Source of the DNA: Methylocystaceae bacterium
Lineage (GTDB): Bacteria; Pseudomonadota; Alphaproteobacteria; Rhizobiales; Beijerinckiaceae
Assembly (NCBI GenBank): GCA_014190435.1
Contig: BJGJ01000010.1
Coordinates: 1 to 48,904, forward strand
Direction of reading: 5' to 3'
Length of the DNA stretch: 48,904 nt
Shown here: piece by piece, positions 36,380 through 45,591 of the stretch
Numbering within the stretch: the stretch's first letter is position 1
Layout: the number at the start of each line of letters is the position of its first letter
Notes under the pieces: model-generated
The model's input: the letters and a program-made list of their open reading frames with translations, nothing else
Told to the model about the DNA's origin: nothing
The model's database searches: none
Program-made: the position numbers and the translations under genes

Positions 36380-37021
36380 TTGATAATCGACCAACAAACA
36401 ATCACCGCACTCCTGGAAACTTATGGCTATTGGGTCATATTTTTTATGATTGCGCTTGAAAGCGCGGGCCTCCCTTTACCAGGAGAAACAGTCCTGATAG
36501 GCGCCGCTATCTATGCCCGCATGAATGAGGTAATTGATTTAAAATTTATTGTTTTTGCGGCAGCTAGTGGAGCAGTCATCGGCGATAATTTAGGATATTT
36601 TATTGGATATAAATTTGGTTATTTAGCTCTGCGCCGCTATGGGCCAAGGCTCGGTCTTACGATCCAAAAACAACGCCTCATTCAATATCTTTTTTATAGA
36701 TGGGGAGGGCTCGTAGTCTTATTTGGACGATTTATAACCCTACTCCGCGTCTTCGCCGCAGTCATGGCTGGGGCTAGTCATGTGCCCTTTTTGCGCTTCT
36801 TTATCTACAATTCTTTAGGCGGCATCCTATGGGCGACATGCTTTGGTTATGGAGCCTATACCCTAACAGAAAATTTTGAAAAGGTTCAAACGCCAACTGC
36901 TAAGATTATTTTTGTTCTTTTGCTGATTGGTCTCTTTTTCATTTGGCGTTTTTATAAAAAAAATGCTCAGATTTTGAATGAAGAAGCTGACGCGCTTTTT
37001 GGCGAAGAGTCTTTGACCTAA
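36380..37021 (+). CDS. DedA family (SNARE-associated/VTT) membrane protein
   Basis: A 213-residue inner-membrane protein of the DedA superfamily, whose members act in lipid-carrier recycling and membrane homeostasis. Diagnostic motifs are ESAGLPLPGETVLIGAA, GDNLGYFIGYKFG, and the conserved FGRFITLLRVFAAVMAGAS. Four to five hydrophobic segments are visible, the last at about 178-197. The start is probably the TTG at 36380; no good ribosome site is seen. Its stop overlaps that of DUF2244 by 4 bases tail to tail. Confidence 0.88.
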   Translation: MIIDQQTITALLETYGYWVIFFMIALESAGLPLPGETVLIGAAIYARMNEVIDLKFIVFAAASGAVIGDNLGYFIGYKFGYLALRRYGPRLGLTIQKQRLIQYLFYRWGGLVVLFGRFITLLRVFAAVMAGASHVPFLRFFIYNSLGGILWATCFGYGAYTLTENFEKVQTPTAKIIFVLLLIGLFFIWRFYKKNAQILNEEADALFGEESLT

Positions 37022-37509
37022 TTAAATTTCACGCCCTCCCGAGCAATGGCTAACGCATTACGTAATTCTCTCGCTAAATCCGCTTTTTGGTCTGGACCAA
37101 GAAAAGAGCCAATTTCAATGCGCTCTCCCTTACAGGCCAGCGCCACGCTCTGCATCCCGTATTCTTCGTCGTTTTGTTGCTCTAGGCGAACCCAAAAAGG
37201 ATTAAATCGCCATTCTCGCCTCTGTCCGCGGACGTTTATCTTTGTAAAAACAAGCTCTAACATAGTAAGATCGAGTGTTTCAAAGATTCGCGCCGAGCGA
37301 TAATTCAATCGGAAAGCGATATACAGCGCTAACGCATCGATTCCCATAAAACCAACCACTGGCCAAGCGCCAATAATAAAAAATGGCACAGCGTAAATGA
37401 GTTGGAGGCAAAGGAAAGCGGTGATAAAAATCATAAAAGAACGCGGCGGCATAGATCTATGCGGCGATAAGCGTGCGGCATAAATCTTTCTTGCATAAGC
37501 ATCGGGCAT
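37018..37509 (-). CDS. DUF2244 family integral membrane protein
   Basis: A 163-residue protein with two membrane helices at about 25-45 and 48-68, then a soluble domain with RREWRFNPFWVRLE and ALACKGERIEIGSFLGPDQKADLARELRNAL, the DUF2244 signature. The function is unknown. It is divergent from nth across 51 bases, a pairing often seen in Rhizobiales, and overlaps dedA tail to tail. Confidence 0.88.
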   Translation of the reverse strand: MPDAYARKIYAARLSPHRSMPPRSFMIFITAFLCLQLIYAVPFFIIGAWPVVGFMGIDALALYIAFRLNYRSARIFETLDLTMLELVFTKINVRGQRREWRFNPFWVRLEQQNDEEYGMQSVALACKGERIEIGSFLGPDQKADLARELRNALAIAREGVKFN

Positions 37510-37560
37510 GGCTCAGCCTCACAACACTTTTACTCTACTGAGTAAAGCTAGCTTAGTAAA

Positions 37561-38289
37561 ATGAAAAAAATAAGCCCAAAATTAACTCGCGCAATACAAA
37601 AATCTAGCGCGAAAAAGGTTCAAAGACCAACCCCCGCCCAGCGACGTCGGGTTGAGGAAATTTTTACCAGATTCTCTAAAGCGTCACCAAATCCCAAAGG
37701 TGAGCTATATTACAAAAATCCCTTCACTTTGCTTGTTGCGGTCGTTCTATCCGCTCAGGCGACAGATGTCGGTGTGAACAAAGCTACACACAAGCTCTTT
37801 ACCCTGGCAGATACACCCGAAAAAATGCTTGAGCTTGGCGAGCCCAGCCTTAGGGCCCTCATCCAAACAATTGGATTATTCAGAACGAAAGCCAAACATA
37901 TCATAGGCCTGTGTCGGATATTACTTGATGAATTTAGCGGTCAAACACCACAAAGCCGAGAGGCGCTTATGTCGTTACCTGGCGTCGGACGAAAAACAGC
38001 CAATGTGGTTATGAATATCGCCTTTCATAAGCCTACGATTGCAGTTGACACACATATATTTCGGCTTTCAAATCGACTTCCGCTTGCGCAAGGTAAAACG
38101 CCACAAGAAGTTGAAGATGGTTTAATGGCCCTCATTCCAGAAAGATTTTTATTACATGCTCATCATTGGCTTATTCTGCACGGCCGCTATGTGTGCAAAG
38201 CACGCAACCCTGAATGCAGTCGCTGTATCATTTTCGATTTATGCAGCTCTGAAGAAAAAACAAGTAACTTAATATCTGCAGTCAAATGA
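37561..38289 (+). CDS. nth: Endonuclease III
   Basis: Base-excision repair glycosylase/AP lyase removing oxidised pyrimidines. The 242 residues include helix-hairpin-helix LPGVGRKTANVV with catalytic Lys145, Asp163 (VDTHIFRLSNRL), and the [4Fe-4S] cysteines 212, 219, 222 and 228 with spacing C-x6-C-x2-C-x5-C. The N-terminus is about 25 residues longer than in E. coli. The stop overlaps the next gene's ATG by 4 bases (ATGA). Confidence 0.96.
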   Translation: MKKISPKLTRAIQKSSAKKVQRPTPAQRRRVEEIFTRFSKASPNPKGELYYKNPFTLLVAVVLSAQATDVGVNKATHKLFTLADTPEKMLELGEPSLRALIQTIGLFRTKAKHIIGLCRILLDEFSGQTPQSREALMSLPGVGRKTANVVMNIAFHKPTIAVDTHIFRLSNRLPLAQGKTPQEVEDGLMALIPERFLLHAHHWLILHGRYVCKARNPECSRCIIFDLCSSEEKTSNLISAVK

Positions 38290-38714
38290 GAAAATTATAT
38301 ATTTTTATAGGCCTCATCATCTCTTGTTCTTCTACTTTCTGTTATGCAGAAAGCAAGATTGATCTTAAAGGCTTTCATGGCAAGCTTCGCGCACAATTAC
38401 ACGAACTTGGCTATTTGTCTGAGTTAAATGATAAATATCAGCTAAGGTTAACGGAAGTCACAATTGATCCACAAGGCTACATGAAAGATCATCATCACTC
38501 AGGGCCCGGTATTCGTTGCGTGATTTCAGGCGAATTAACTTATGTTATAAATAGCCAAAAAACTCTGTATAAAACTGGAGATTGCTTTACCGAACGTGGA
38601 GACATTACCCATACTTCGGCTAATGCAAAAAACAAGCCAGTTAAACTGCTTAATTTTGAATTGCTGCCTGGCTCAGTAAAAGATAATGAAAACTCGCTTC
38701 AGCCTGTGCGCTAA
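38286..38714 (+). CDS. Secreted small cupin-domain protein
   Basis: A 142-residue protein with a signal peptide (about 1-21, ending CYA). A single cupin barrel follows: metal-site cluster HHH (69-71) in GYMKDHHHSGPG, SGELTYV, then the second motif GDCFTERGDITH (His109). The usual Glu ligand of motif 1 is replaced near Arg77. The function is unknown. Its ATG overlaps the nth stop (ATGA), so a periplasmic cupin appears translationally coupled to a DNA-repair enzyme. It converges with the DUF815 gene. Confidence 0.8.
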   Translation: MRKLYIFIGLIISCSSTFCYAESKIDLKGFHGKLRAQLHELGYLSELNDKYQLRLTEVTIDPQGYMKDHHHSGPGIRCVISGELTYVINSQKTLYKTGDCFTERGDITHTSANAKNKPVKLLNFELLPGSVKDNENSLQPVR

Positions 38715-38735
38715 CGCTATGCCTGAAGAAAATAA

Positions 38736-39584
38736 TTATAATGATTGCCCCACTCGGCCGGCCAAATCACAAATAAATTGCCAAGCGACACGCCCAGAAC
38801 GCGCGCCACGGGTAATCGACCATTCTAGCGCCTCTGATCGAACAAGCTCTGGCGGAACGATAAGTTTGTAATGATCAACATAAGCAGAAACCATCAATAA
38901 ATAATCATCTTGACTACAATTGTGGAAACCAACCCAAAGACCAAAGCGATCTGAAAGCGAGACCTTCTCATCAATCACCTCATTTGGATTAATTGCTGTA
39001 GCGCTCTCATTTTCCATAATATTTCGCGCGATTAGGTGACGTCGGTTTGTCGTGGCGTAAAAAATAACATTTTTCGGGCGCCCCTCTACACCGCCATCTA
39101 GCGTAGATTTAAGCGCTTTATAGGACGTCTCCGATCCTTCAAAAGAAAGATCGTCACAAAAGACAATAAATCGGAAGGGCTCATGGGATAATATTAATAA
39201 TAGATCTGGCAGCGCATCAATATCTTCTCGATGAATCTCTATTAATTTTAGAGTGTCTATATCTGACAAAGCACCGTGAACTGCCTTTATCAAAGATGAT
39301 TTGCCCATGCCTCTTGCGCCCCAAAGGAGGGCATTATTTGCTGAAAGCCCATGAGCAAAGCGTTGTGTATTATTAAATAAAATATCCTTTTGCTGTTTAA
39401 TTCCCTTAAGGAGAACTAGTTCAACACGATTAACACTGAAAACGGGATGGAACCCCCCCGATGATCTTCGCCAGGTAAAGGCATCAGCAGATGAAAAATC
39501 AGGTTTTGGATCTAAAGGAGGCGCGAGCCTTTCCAAGGCTTCCGTGAGGCGTAAAAGATAAGCTGTGATATCTTTTTTTTTCAT
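38736..39584 (-). CDS. DUF815 family AAA ATPase
   Basis: A 282-residue P-loop ATPase. Walker A is GARGMGKSS at 89-97; the Walker B-like segment is FIVFCDDLSFEG; the family blocks YKALKSTLDGG, RPKNVIFYATTNRRHLI and KVSLSDRFGLWVGFH are present. The biochemical role of DUF815 proteins is not established. It is divergent from glnE, across 106 bases. Confidence 0.9.
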   Translation of the reverse strand: MKKKDITAYLLRLTEALERLAPPLDPKPDFSSADAFTWRRSSGGFHPVFSVNRVELVLLKGIKQQKDILFNNTQRFAHGLSANNALLWGARGMGKSSLIKAVHGALSDIDTLKLIEIHREDIDALPDLLLILSHEPFRFIVFCDDLSFEGSETSYKALKSTLDGGVEGRPKNVIFYATTNRRHLIARNIMENESATAINPNEVIDEKVSLSDRFGLWVGFHNCSQDDYLLMVSAYVDHYKLIVPPELVRSEALEWSITRGARSGRVAWQFICDLAGRVGQSL

Positions 39585-39690
39585 CTCTCAACTCACTCAG
39601 CCCTTTATTAATCTAACTAGATCTATACGCCAATGATTTTGTTGTCTATTTTGATTGTTCCATAAGCTTATTTTTTATTAGGAGGCGCTT

Positions 39691-42627
39691 TTGGAAGCTG
39701 ACGCCATAATTAATAATCTAAAAATTATTATTTCTCCCCTCGAGCGAGCAAAAGCGGAACTTATTCTCACCCAAATCATTGAAAAAGATGAACAAACCAA
39801 ACCAGCATTTTTTTACCTCTTCAATGAGAAGCCTAACATCCGTGAATTTTTATTAGGCGCATTCAGTGTTTCAAAACATATCTCACATCTTGCATTAAAG
39901 GACCCCCCTCGCCTTTTACGCACACTATCGATGGATCCTGAAAAGCAAATAAGCAGACTGATTGAAACTACCCAAAGTGAAAACTTAGAGGATGAAGCAA
40001 AGCTAATGCAAAAGCTTCGTCTTATAAAAGCAGAAGCTGCGATGATTATCGCACTGGCCGACCTAGCCAAGACGTGGGATACATTAAAAATAACTCATGT
40101 GCTAACACTAATTGCTCAAGCCGCCCTGTCCGCCGCTATAAAATTTACATTACGCGAGGCGGCAATAACAGGAAAAATTGAGCTATCAGATATAAGAAAT
40201 CCAGAACGCTGCAGTGGATGGATTTTTCTTGGCATGGGTAAAATGGGGGCTTACGAATTAAATTACTCCTCAGATATTGACCTAATAGTCTTGTTTGATC
40301 GGCGACACGCTCGTCTCCTAGAGCCCGACGCAGACACGGAATTTTTTGTGAAAATGACTAAAAGAGTCGTAAAAATTATAAATGATCATACAGAAAGTGG
40401 TTATGTATTTCGCATTGATTTACGGCTTCGACCTGACCCAAGCGCGACACCTATAGCTTTACCCCTCGAAGCAGCGATGAATTATTATGAAAGCATGGGA
40501 CAAAATTGGGAGCGGGCCGCATTTATTAAATCCAGGCCAGTAGCAGGAGATTTACAAGCTGGAGAAGCGTTTCTCAAGGAGCTTGCACCGTTTATCTGGC
40601 GAAAAAACTTCGATTTTGCAGCTATTGCTGATGTTCATTCTATCAAGCGACAGATTCATGCCCATAAAGGTCACGCCTCAATTAGAGTCAACGGCCATAA
40701 CATCAAACTTGGCAGAGGGGGTATTAGAGAGATTGAATTTTTTGTTCAAACACAACAATTAATTCTTGGTGGCAGAAATCCAAAACTTAGAGGCAGAGAA
40801 ACATTAAAGATGCTGGATCAATTAACGGAAAACGGTTGGATTGAAGAAAAGACCCGCAATGAACTGAGTGAAGCCTATCTATTTTTACGCGATGTTGAGC
40901 ATCGCATACAAATGGTAGCCGATGAACAAACGCATTGCCTACCTGAGACTAATGAAGACGTTGCCAATATTGGCAAAATGATAGGCTGCAAAAGCTACGA
41001 TGATTTTGCGCAAATCTTATTATATCATCTGAATATTGTTCAGTATTACTACTCACAGCTCTTTGAAAAAACTCCTGAATTAACAACAACGACAGGCAAT
41101 CTTGTATTCACAGGAGACGAAGATGATCCCGAGACGTTAGTCTCGCTTAGGCGAATGGGCTATAATAACCCTCAGACAATCACCGCAATTATACGAAGCT
41201 GGCACTTTGGCCGATATCCTGCAACCCGCTCTACTGTTGCACGCGAACGCCTAACAGAACTCACCCCAGCCCTTCTTGAACAGATTGCGGGCGCAGAAAA
41301 TGCTGATCAAGCTTTTATTGCATTTGATAATATGATTAAAGGTCTGCCGAGCGGCGTTCAACTCTTTTCTCTTCTTGCTGCCAATCCAAAACTACTTACG
41401 CTGCTATCAGCTATCCTTGGAGCATCGCCAAAATTAGCTGCAACGATTTCACATCGTCCGAGTATCTTTGGCGCGTTACTGGAGCCAGAATTCTATAGAA
41501 AAACATCAACTAATGCGGAACTTAGCGAGCAGCTTTTTTTGCAAATAAAAGAAGCGCGCTGTTATGAAGAAAAATTAGATCGCGCAAGAATATTTGGCCA
41601 AGAGCAAAAGTTTTTGATCGGCGTTCGTATCATCACTGGATCGATCTCCGTAGCAGAGGCAGGCTCAGCATATACAAGGCTAGCGGAGGTCATTTTACGT
41701 GAATTATTTCATCACGTCTTAGAGGAATTTTCACGCGAAAATGGTTATATTGAAAATGGAGAAGTTGTCGTCATTGCGATGGGAAAATTAGGCGGCTTTG
41801 AAATGACGGTTGCTTCAGATCTAGATCTGATCCTGGTCTATAGCGCCGATGCCACAGCGTCTTCGATTGGCTGCGAAAAAATACTATCCACGCCACATTA
41901 TTATGCTCGACTGACACAACGCTTAATAACAGCTCTATCTGCTCAGACAACGGAAGGAATTTTATATGAAACGGATTTCCGCCTTAGACCTTCTGGAAAC
42001 AAGGGCCCTATTGCTATTAGCTACGAAAGATTCATTGACTATCAGGCAAATGAGGCCTGGACGTGGGAGCATATGGCGTTAACGCGGGCACGAGTGATCG
42101 CTGGTTCTAAACATTTTAACGGGTCTGTAGAGAAAGCTATTCGAGAAATTCTAATTCGCCCTAGGAATCCCTTACAATTAAAAAATGATATTTTATCTAT
42201 GCGACAGCGCTTAGCTTCTGAAAAAAAGAAAAATAATTCATGGGAGCTAAAACAAACAGCAGGAGGCATTATTGATATTGAATTTATAACTCAGTACCTC
42301 CTACTTCTTAACGGTGCCGATTATCATAATATTTTCTCAACAACTATCTCTACCGCCTTGTCAAATCTATCAAATAATCACCTGATAGCGCCAAGCGTTG
42401 CAGAAAATTTAATTAGCGCCTTTAATCTTTATCAAGGCCTAACTCAGATTATCCGGCTGTCTATTGACAAAACTTTTGACCCAGAAACATCGAGCTTTGG
42501 CCTCTCTCAACTGTTGCTCACATTTAGTGGCTCCCCAGACCTATCGCATCTAGAAGCTTGTCTGATTGAAAAAGAACGCCAGATACGGGAAATATTCATT
42601 TCTTTGCTTGGAGAAGTGGCCGAATAG
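39691..42627 (+). CDS. glnE: Glutamine synthetase adenylyltransferase/adenylyl-removing enzyme
   Basis: A 978-residue bifunctional enzyme that adenylylates glutamine synthetase when nitrogen is plentiful and removes AMP when it is scarce, under PII control. Two nucleotidyltransferase domains are visible: GMGKMGAYELNYSSDIDLIV at 181-200 (deadenylylase) and AMGKLGGFEMTVASDLDLIL at about 694-713 (adenylylase), each followed by its regulatory GlnE helical part. The start is a TTG with GGAGG five bases upstream (39681-39685). In some Rhizobiales glnE lies beside the degP-linked kinase; here it is about 29 kb away. Confidence 0.97.
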   Translation: MEADAIINNLKIIISPLERAKAELILTQIIEKDEQTKPAFFYLFNEKPNIREFLLGAFSVSKHISHLALKDPPRLLRTLSMDPEKQISRLIETTQSENLEDEAKLMQKLRLIKAEAAMIIALADLAKTWDTLKITHVLTLIAQAALSAAIKFTLREAAITGKIELSDIRNPERCSGWIFLGMGKMGAYELNYSSDIDLIVLFDRRHARLLEPDADTEFFVKMTKRVVKIINDHTESGYVFRIDLRLRPDPSATPIALPLEAAMNYYESMGQNWERAAFIKSRPVAGDLQAGEAFLKELAPFIWRKNFDFAAIADVHSIKRQIHAHKGHASIRVNGHNIKLGRGGIREIEFFVQTQQLILGGRNPKLRGRETLKMLDQLTENGWIEEKTRNELSEAYLFLRDVEHRIQMVADEQTHCLPETNEDVANIGKMIGCKSYDDFAQILLYHLNIVQYYYSQLFEKTPELTTTTGNLVFTGDEDDPETLVSLRRMGYNNPQTITAIIRSWHFGRYPATRSTVARERLTELTPALLEQIAGAENADQAFIAFDNMIKGLPSGVQLFSLLAANPKLLTLLSAILGASPKLAATISHRPSIFGALLEPEFYRKTSTNAELSEQLFLQIKEARCYEEKLDRARIFGQEQKFLIGVRIITGSISVAEAGSAYTRLAEVILRELFHHVLEEFSRENGYIENGEVVVIAMGKLGGFEMTVASDLDLILVYSADATASSIGCEKILSTPHYYARLTQRLITALSAQTTEGILYETDFRLRPSGNKGPIAISYERFIDYQANEAWTWEHMALTRARVIAGSKHFNGSVEKAIREILIRPRNPLQLKNDILSMRQRLASEKKKNNSWELKQTAGGIIDIEFITQYLLLLNGADYHNIFSTTISTALSNLSNNHLIAPSVAENLISAFNLYQGLTQIIRLSIDKTFDPETSSFGLSQLLLTFSGSPDLSHLEACLIEKERQIREIFISLLGEVAE

Positions 42628-42699
42628 GATTTTGGTTTAACTTGCCAGTTGTCGAAAGACCATCCCTGGCATAGAAACGCCTAATTCAGAGAGTTTAAA

Positions 42700-42765
42700 A
42701 TGCCCCGCCCGCGGCAATACCCAATGTTCAATCTAATTCTGCCCTCATCAGCTGGAGATTCCTGA
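42700..42765 (+). CDS. Possible 21-codon leader peptide before the parvulin gene
   Basis: An ATG at 42700, with a GAGAG-like site 8 bases upstream, opens a 21-codon frame (MPRPRQYPMFNLILPSSAGD plus Ser) whose TGA stop shares one base with the ATG of the parvulin gene (TGATG). This arrangement suits translational coupling. The peptide shows no recognised family and may be chance; the downstream gene also has its own GGAG. Confidence 0.3.
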   Translation: MPRPRQYPMFNLILPSSAGDS

Positions 42766-43625
42766 TGCCTGAGACTAAAAATTGTATAAAATTTTCTACT
42801 ATTTTCTCCCTTGGCTTAGCAAGTATGGCGTTTCTTCTTACGACAAGCACCGCACCACTCCAAGCAAAGGCGTTAGCGAAGGTCAATGGCGTAGAAATCA
42901 CTGACGAAGACTTAAAACTTGCTATCGATGACCTTGGCCCTGGAATTCCACGTCAACTCGAAGGAAAAGCTCGAGAGAGCTATGTCCTTGATTTTTTGAT
43001 TGACGAGCAGCTAGTTGTGCAAAAGGCTCAAGCTGATAAATTGTCGGAATCGCCAGACTTTGCAAAAAAACTTGCCTATCTTCGCGATAAAGCGTTGATG
43101 GAAACGCTTCTCACCAATATTGCAAAATCAGCGGCAACCGAGTCAGCTATCAAGCTTGCCTATGATGAAGCAGCTAAAAACCAAAAGCCAGATACAGAAT
43201 ATCACGCTCATCACATTCTTCTGCCTACAGAAGAAGAAGCCAAAACTGCGCTCAAGCGCGTAAGGGGCGGTGAAGCATTTGATAAGGTAGCGGGAGAACT
43301 TTCAAAGGATCCTGGTGCAAAAGGCGGAGATTTGGGCTGGTTCACCAAAGATCGCATGGTCCCAGAATTTGGCGAAGTGGCCAGCAAACTGGAGGCGGGG
43401 CAGATTTCCGAACCAGTCAAGACTCAATTTGGCTGGCACATTATCAAATTGGATGAAAAACGGCCAAAAACCTTCCCGCCTCTCGATCAAGTAAAAGATC
43501 AAGTCGCCCGGTATGTTGTCCAAAAAGCACAAAGTGAATTAGTGGTAAAATTACGCGAGGGGGCAAAGATTGAACGGTTAGATCAGCCGCCTGAAGCCAT
43601 GAAACCAGAAGATAAGAAAAAATAA
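42765..43625 (+). CDS. Periplasmic parvulin-type peptidyl-prolyl isomerase
   Basis: A 286-residue foldase. The signal peptide is about 1-36 (hydrophobic TIFSLGLASMAFLLTTS, cut near QAKA). An N-terminal SurA/PrsA-like helical region (KVNGVEITDEDLKLAIDDLG) is followed by one parvulin domain at about 145-240 with YHAHHILLPTEEEA, GGDLGWFTKDRMVPEFGEVA and QFGWHIIKLDEK. A Lys-rich tail ends the protein. It should assist folding of exported proteins. GGAG lies 7 bases before the ATG. Confidence 0.93.
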   Translation: MPETKNCIKFSTIFSLGLASMAFLLTTSTAPLQAKALAKVNGVEITDEDLKLAIDDLGPGIPRQLEGKARESYVLDFLIDEQLVVQKAQADKLSESPDFAKKLAYLRDKALMETLLTNIAKSAATESAIKLAYDEAAKNQKPDTEYHAHHILLPTEEEAKTALKRVRGGEAFDKVAGELSKDPGAKGGDLGWFTKDRMVPEFGEVASKLEAGQISEPVKTQFGWHIIKLDEKRPKTFPPLDQVKDQVARYVVQKAQSELVVKLREGAKIERLDQPPEAMKPEDKKK

Positions 43626-43631
43626 ATCTCA

Positions 43632-43664
43632 TATGTGTCGACGTCTCAAAAGTGTCGACACATA
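43632..43664. repeat. 11-bp inverted repeat after the parvulin gene
   Basis: TATGTGTCGAC (43632-43642) and GTCGACACATA (43654-43664) are exact reverse complements around an 11-base loop, starting 7 bases after the stop codon. No T-tract follows on either strand. Each arm contains the palindrome GTCGAC. It could be an mRNA-stabilising or Rho-assisted stem, or an operator in the argJ upstream region. A further A/T-only repeat (AATTTAT/ATAAATT, 43677-43698) follows. Confidence 0.6.
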
Positions 43665-43744
43665 CTTGTAATATGAAATTTATACTCTTTCATAAATTAT
43701 TGATTTTATGATTGACGAGATAAATACGATCAAGGCTAACTATA

Positions 43745-44992
43745 ATGCCGCAAACCTCTACACCTTCGCCCCTTGCACCAAAAACAATGCCTTTAATCGC
43801 TCCTCTAGAGGGCGTCCGCTTTGCAACGGGCGCAGTTGGCATACGCTATGCGGATCGTCCGGATGTAATGCTCGCGTTACTGGATGAAGGTGCAACGGTT
43901 GCTGGCGTTTTTACAAAATCAAAATGCCCCTCAGCGCCAGTAGAATGGTGTCGAGCTAAATTAAAAAGCGGAAAAGCACGCGCGCTTCTTGTTAACTCTG
44001 GCAATGCTAACGCATTTACAGGAAAAGCCGGAGATCAAGCTGTAAAATTATCGGCACAACTTCTGGCCCAAGCAGCTGGCGTCAAAGAAAAACATATTTT
44101 TATTGCATCAACTGGCGTCATCGGAGAGCCCCTCGATGCCAACAAATTTCAAGGCAAACTTACTCCACTCATTGAACAAGCGAAGCCAGAATATTGGGAG
44201 CAAGCAGCTCGTGCCATAATGACGACTGATACTTTTCCAAAGCTCGCTACACGTAAAGCTGTCATCTCAGGGGTTGAAGTGACACTAAGTGGTTTTGCAA
44301 AAGGTGCTGGTATGATTGCACCAGATATGGCCACAATGCTTGCTTTTATTTTTACCGATGCATGGATTGACGCTAAAGTGCTTCAAATTTTACTGACAAA
44401 TGCAACACAAGGAACATTTAATTCTATAACTGTTGATAGCGATACTTCAACCTCAGACAGTTTGTTATTTTTCGCAACAGGAGCCGCGCGAGCGCGTGGC
44501 TTAGAAAAAATAGATCGATCTCGTGACAACAATCTAGCAGATTTTAAGCGCGCCTTAAATGAACTCATGCTTGATCTCGCTCAACAGATTGTAAAAGATG
44601 GCGAAGGCGCGCGTAAATTTATCGAAATTCAGATAAACGGCGCAAGCACATCAAGATCAGCCAAAAAGGTTGCTCTATCGATTGCAAATTCTCCTTTAGT
44701 TAAAACGGCTATTGCTGGAGAAGACGCAAATTGGGGTCGAGTTGTGATGGCAGTGGGTAAAGCGGGAGAAAAAGCGGATAGAGATAGACTCTCTATTTGG
44801 TTTGGCGACATCCGCGTCGCACACAAAGGCCTCCGTGATCCTAATTATAATGAAGCCGAAGTCTCTCAACTCATGCAAAAAGATCTCATAATCATTAAAG
44901 TAGATCTAGGAATTGGTGAAGGCACGGCTAAAGTTTGGACATGTGATTTAACAAAGGAATATATTGCTATAAATGGTGACTACAGAAGTTGA
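43745..44992 (+). CDS. argJ: Bifunctional ornithine acetyltransferase/N-acetylglutamate synthase
   Basis: A 415-residue self-cleaving enzyme that recycles the acetyl group from N-acetylornithine to glutamate in arginine synthesis. The autocleavage site is Ala196-Thr197 in [16 protein letters not shown], Thr197 becoming the nucleophile of the beta chain. Other signatures are [22 protein letters not shown] and [18 protein letters not shown]. The usual alphaproteobacterial neighbour mutT follows after 188 AT-rich bases in which I see no gene. Confidence 0.97.
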   Translation: MPQTSTPSPLAPKTMPLIAPLEGVRFATGAVGIRYADRPDVMLALLDEGATVAGVFTKSKCPSAPVEWCRAKLKSGKARALLVNSGNANAFTGKAGDQAVKLSAQLLAQAAGVKEKHIFIASTGVIGEPLDANKFQGKLTPLIEQAKPEYWEQAARAIMTTDTFPKLATRKAVISGVEVTLSGFAKGAGMIAPDMATMLAFIFTDAWIDAKVLQILLTNATQGTFNSITVDSDTSTSDSLLFFATGAARARGLEKIDRSRDNNLADFKRALNELMLDLAQQIVKDGEGARKFIEIQINGASTSRSAKKVALSIANSPLVKTAIAGEDANWGRVVMAVGKAGEKADRDRLSIWFGDIRVAHKGLRDPNYNEAEVSQLMQKDLIIIKVDLGIGEGTAKVWTCDLTKEYIAINGDYRS

Positions 44993-45180
44993 AGATCAAA
45001 ATACCGCGGCTAGAGCGGCTAGAATTGAACTTATCTAGAAAATTAAATTGTCAACAAAACGACCGATTATGAGTGATCCTTCCTCCAAATTTAATTTAAT
45101 TTTTCAATTCATAAAAAAACATTCATGGTAATCGTGTTTCTAAGTTTATAACTTTAATGTATACAATAAGATAAGTGTCC

Positions 45181-45591
45181 ATGAAAGTTCTTTATGTTGT
45201 CGCCGCTGCATTGATTGATCCTAATCAGCAGATTCTTATTACTCAACGACCTCCTGGAAAAAATCTAGCAGGATTGTGGGAGTTTCCGGGTGGAAAAATT
45301 GATGTAGGTGAAACACCTGAACAGGCGCTTATTCGAGAGCTAGAGGAAGAACTTTGCATTCTTACAAAGAAAGAGCATCTCTATCCAATTAGTTTTGCCA
45401 GCCATACTTATGAAAGTTTTCATTTATTCATGCCTCTATATGCATGCTGTGTTTGGAGTGGCCAGGCTCAATCGGCAGAACGGCAAAACCTTGCCTGGGT
45501 AAAGACACATCAACTAAAAAATTTTCAGATGCCCGAAGCAGATATACCCTTAATTGAACCACTAATAAAATGGATCAAGGAAATTAAGTAA
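45181..45591 (+). CDS. mutT: MutT-type Nudix hydrolase (8-oxo-dGTP diphosphatase)
   Basis: A 136-residue hydrolase predicted to remove oxidised dGTP from the nucleotide pool. The Nudix box is at about 38-60: GGKIDVGETPEQALIRELEE with the catalytic REL-EE cluster. The usual Gly at the end of the box is Cys (EELCI). The substrate-loop LAGLWEFPGGK matches MutT. The ATG at 45181 is preferred to a GTG two codons earlier. Its last 8 bases overlap the converging HWE-kinase gene. Confidence 0.93.
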   Translation: MKVLYVVAAALIDPNQQILITQRPPGKNLAGLWEFPGGKIDVGETPEQALIRELEEELCILTKKEHLYPISFASHTYESFHLFMPLYACCVWSGQAQSAERQNLAWVKTHQLKNFQMPEADIPLIEPLIKWIKEIK

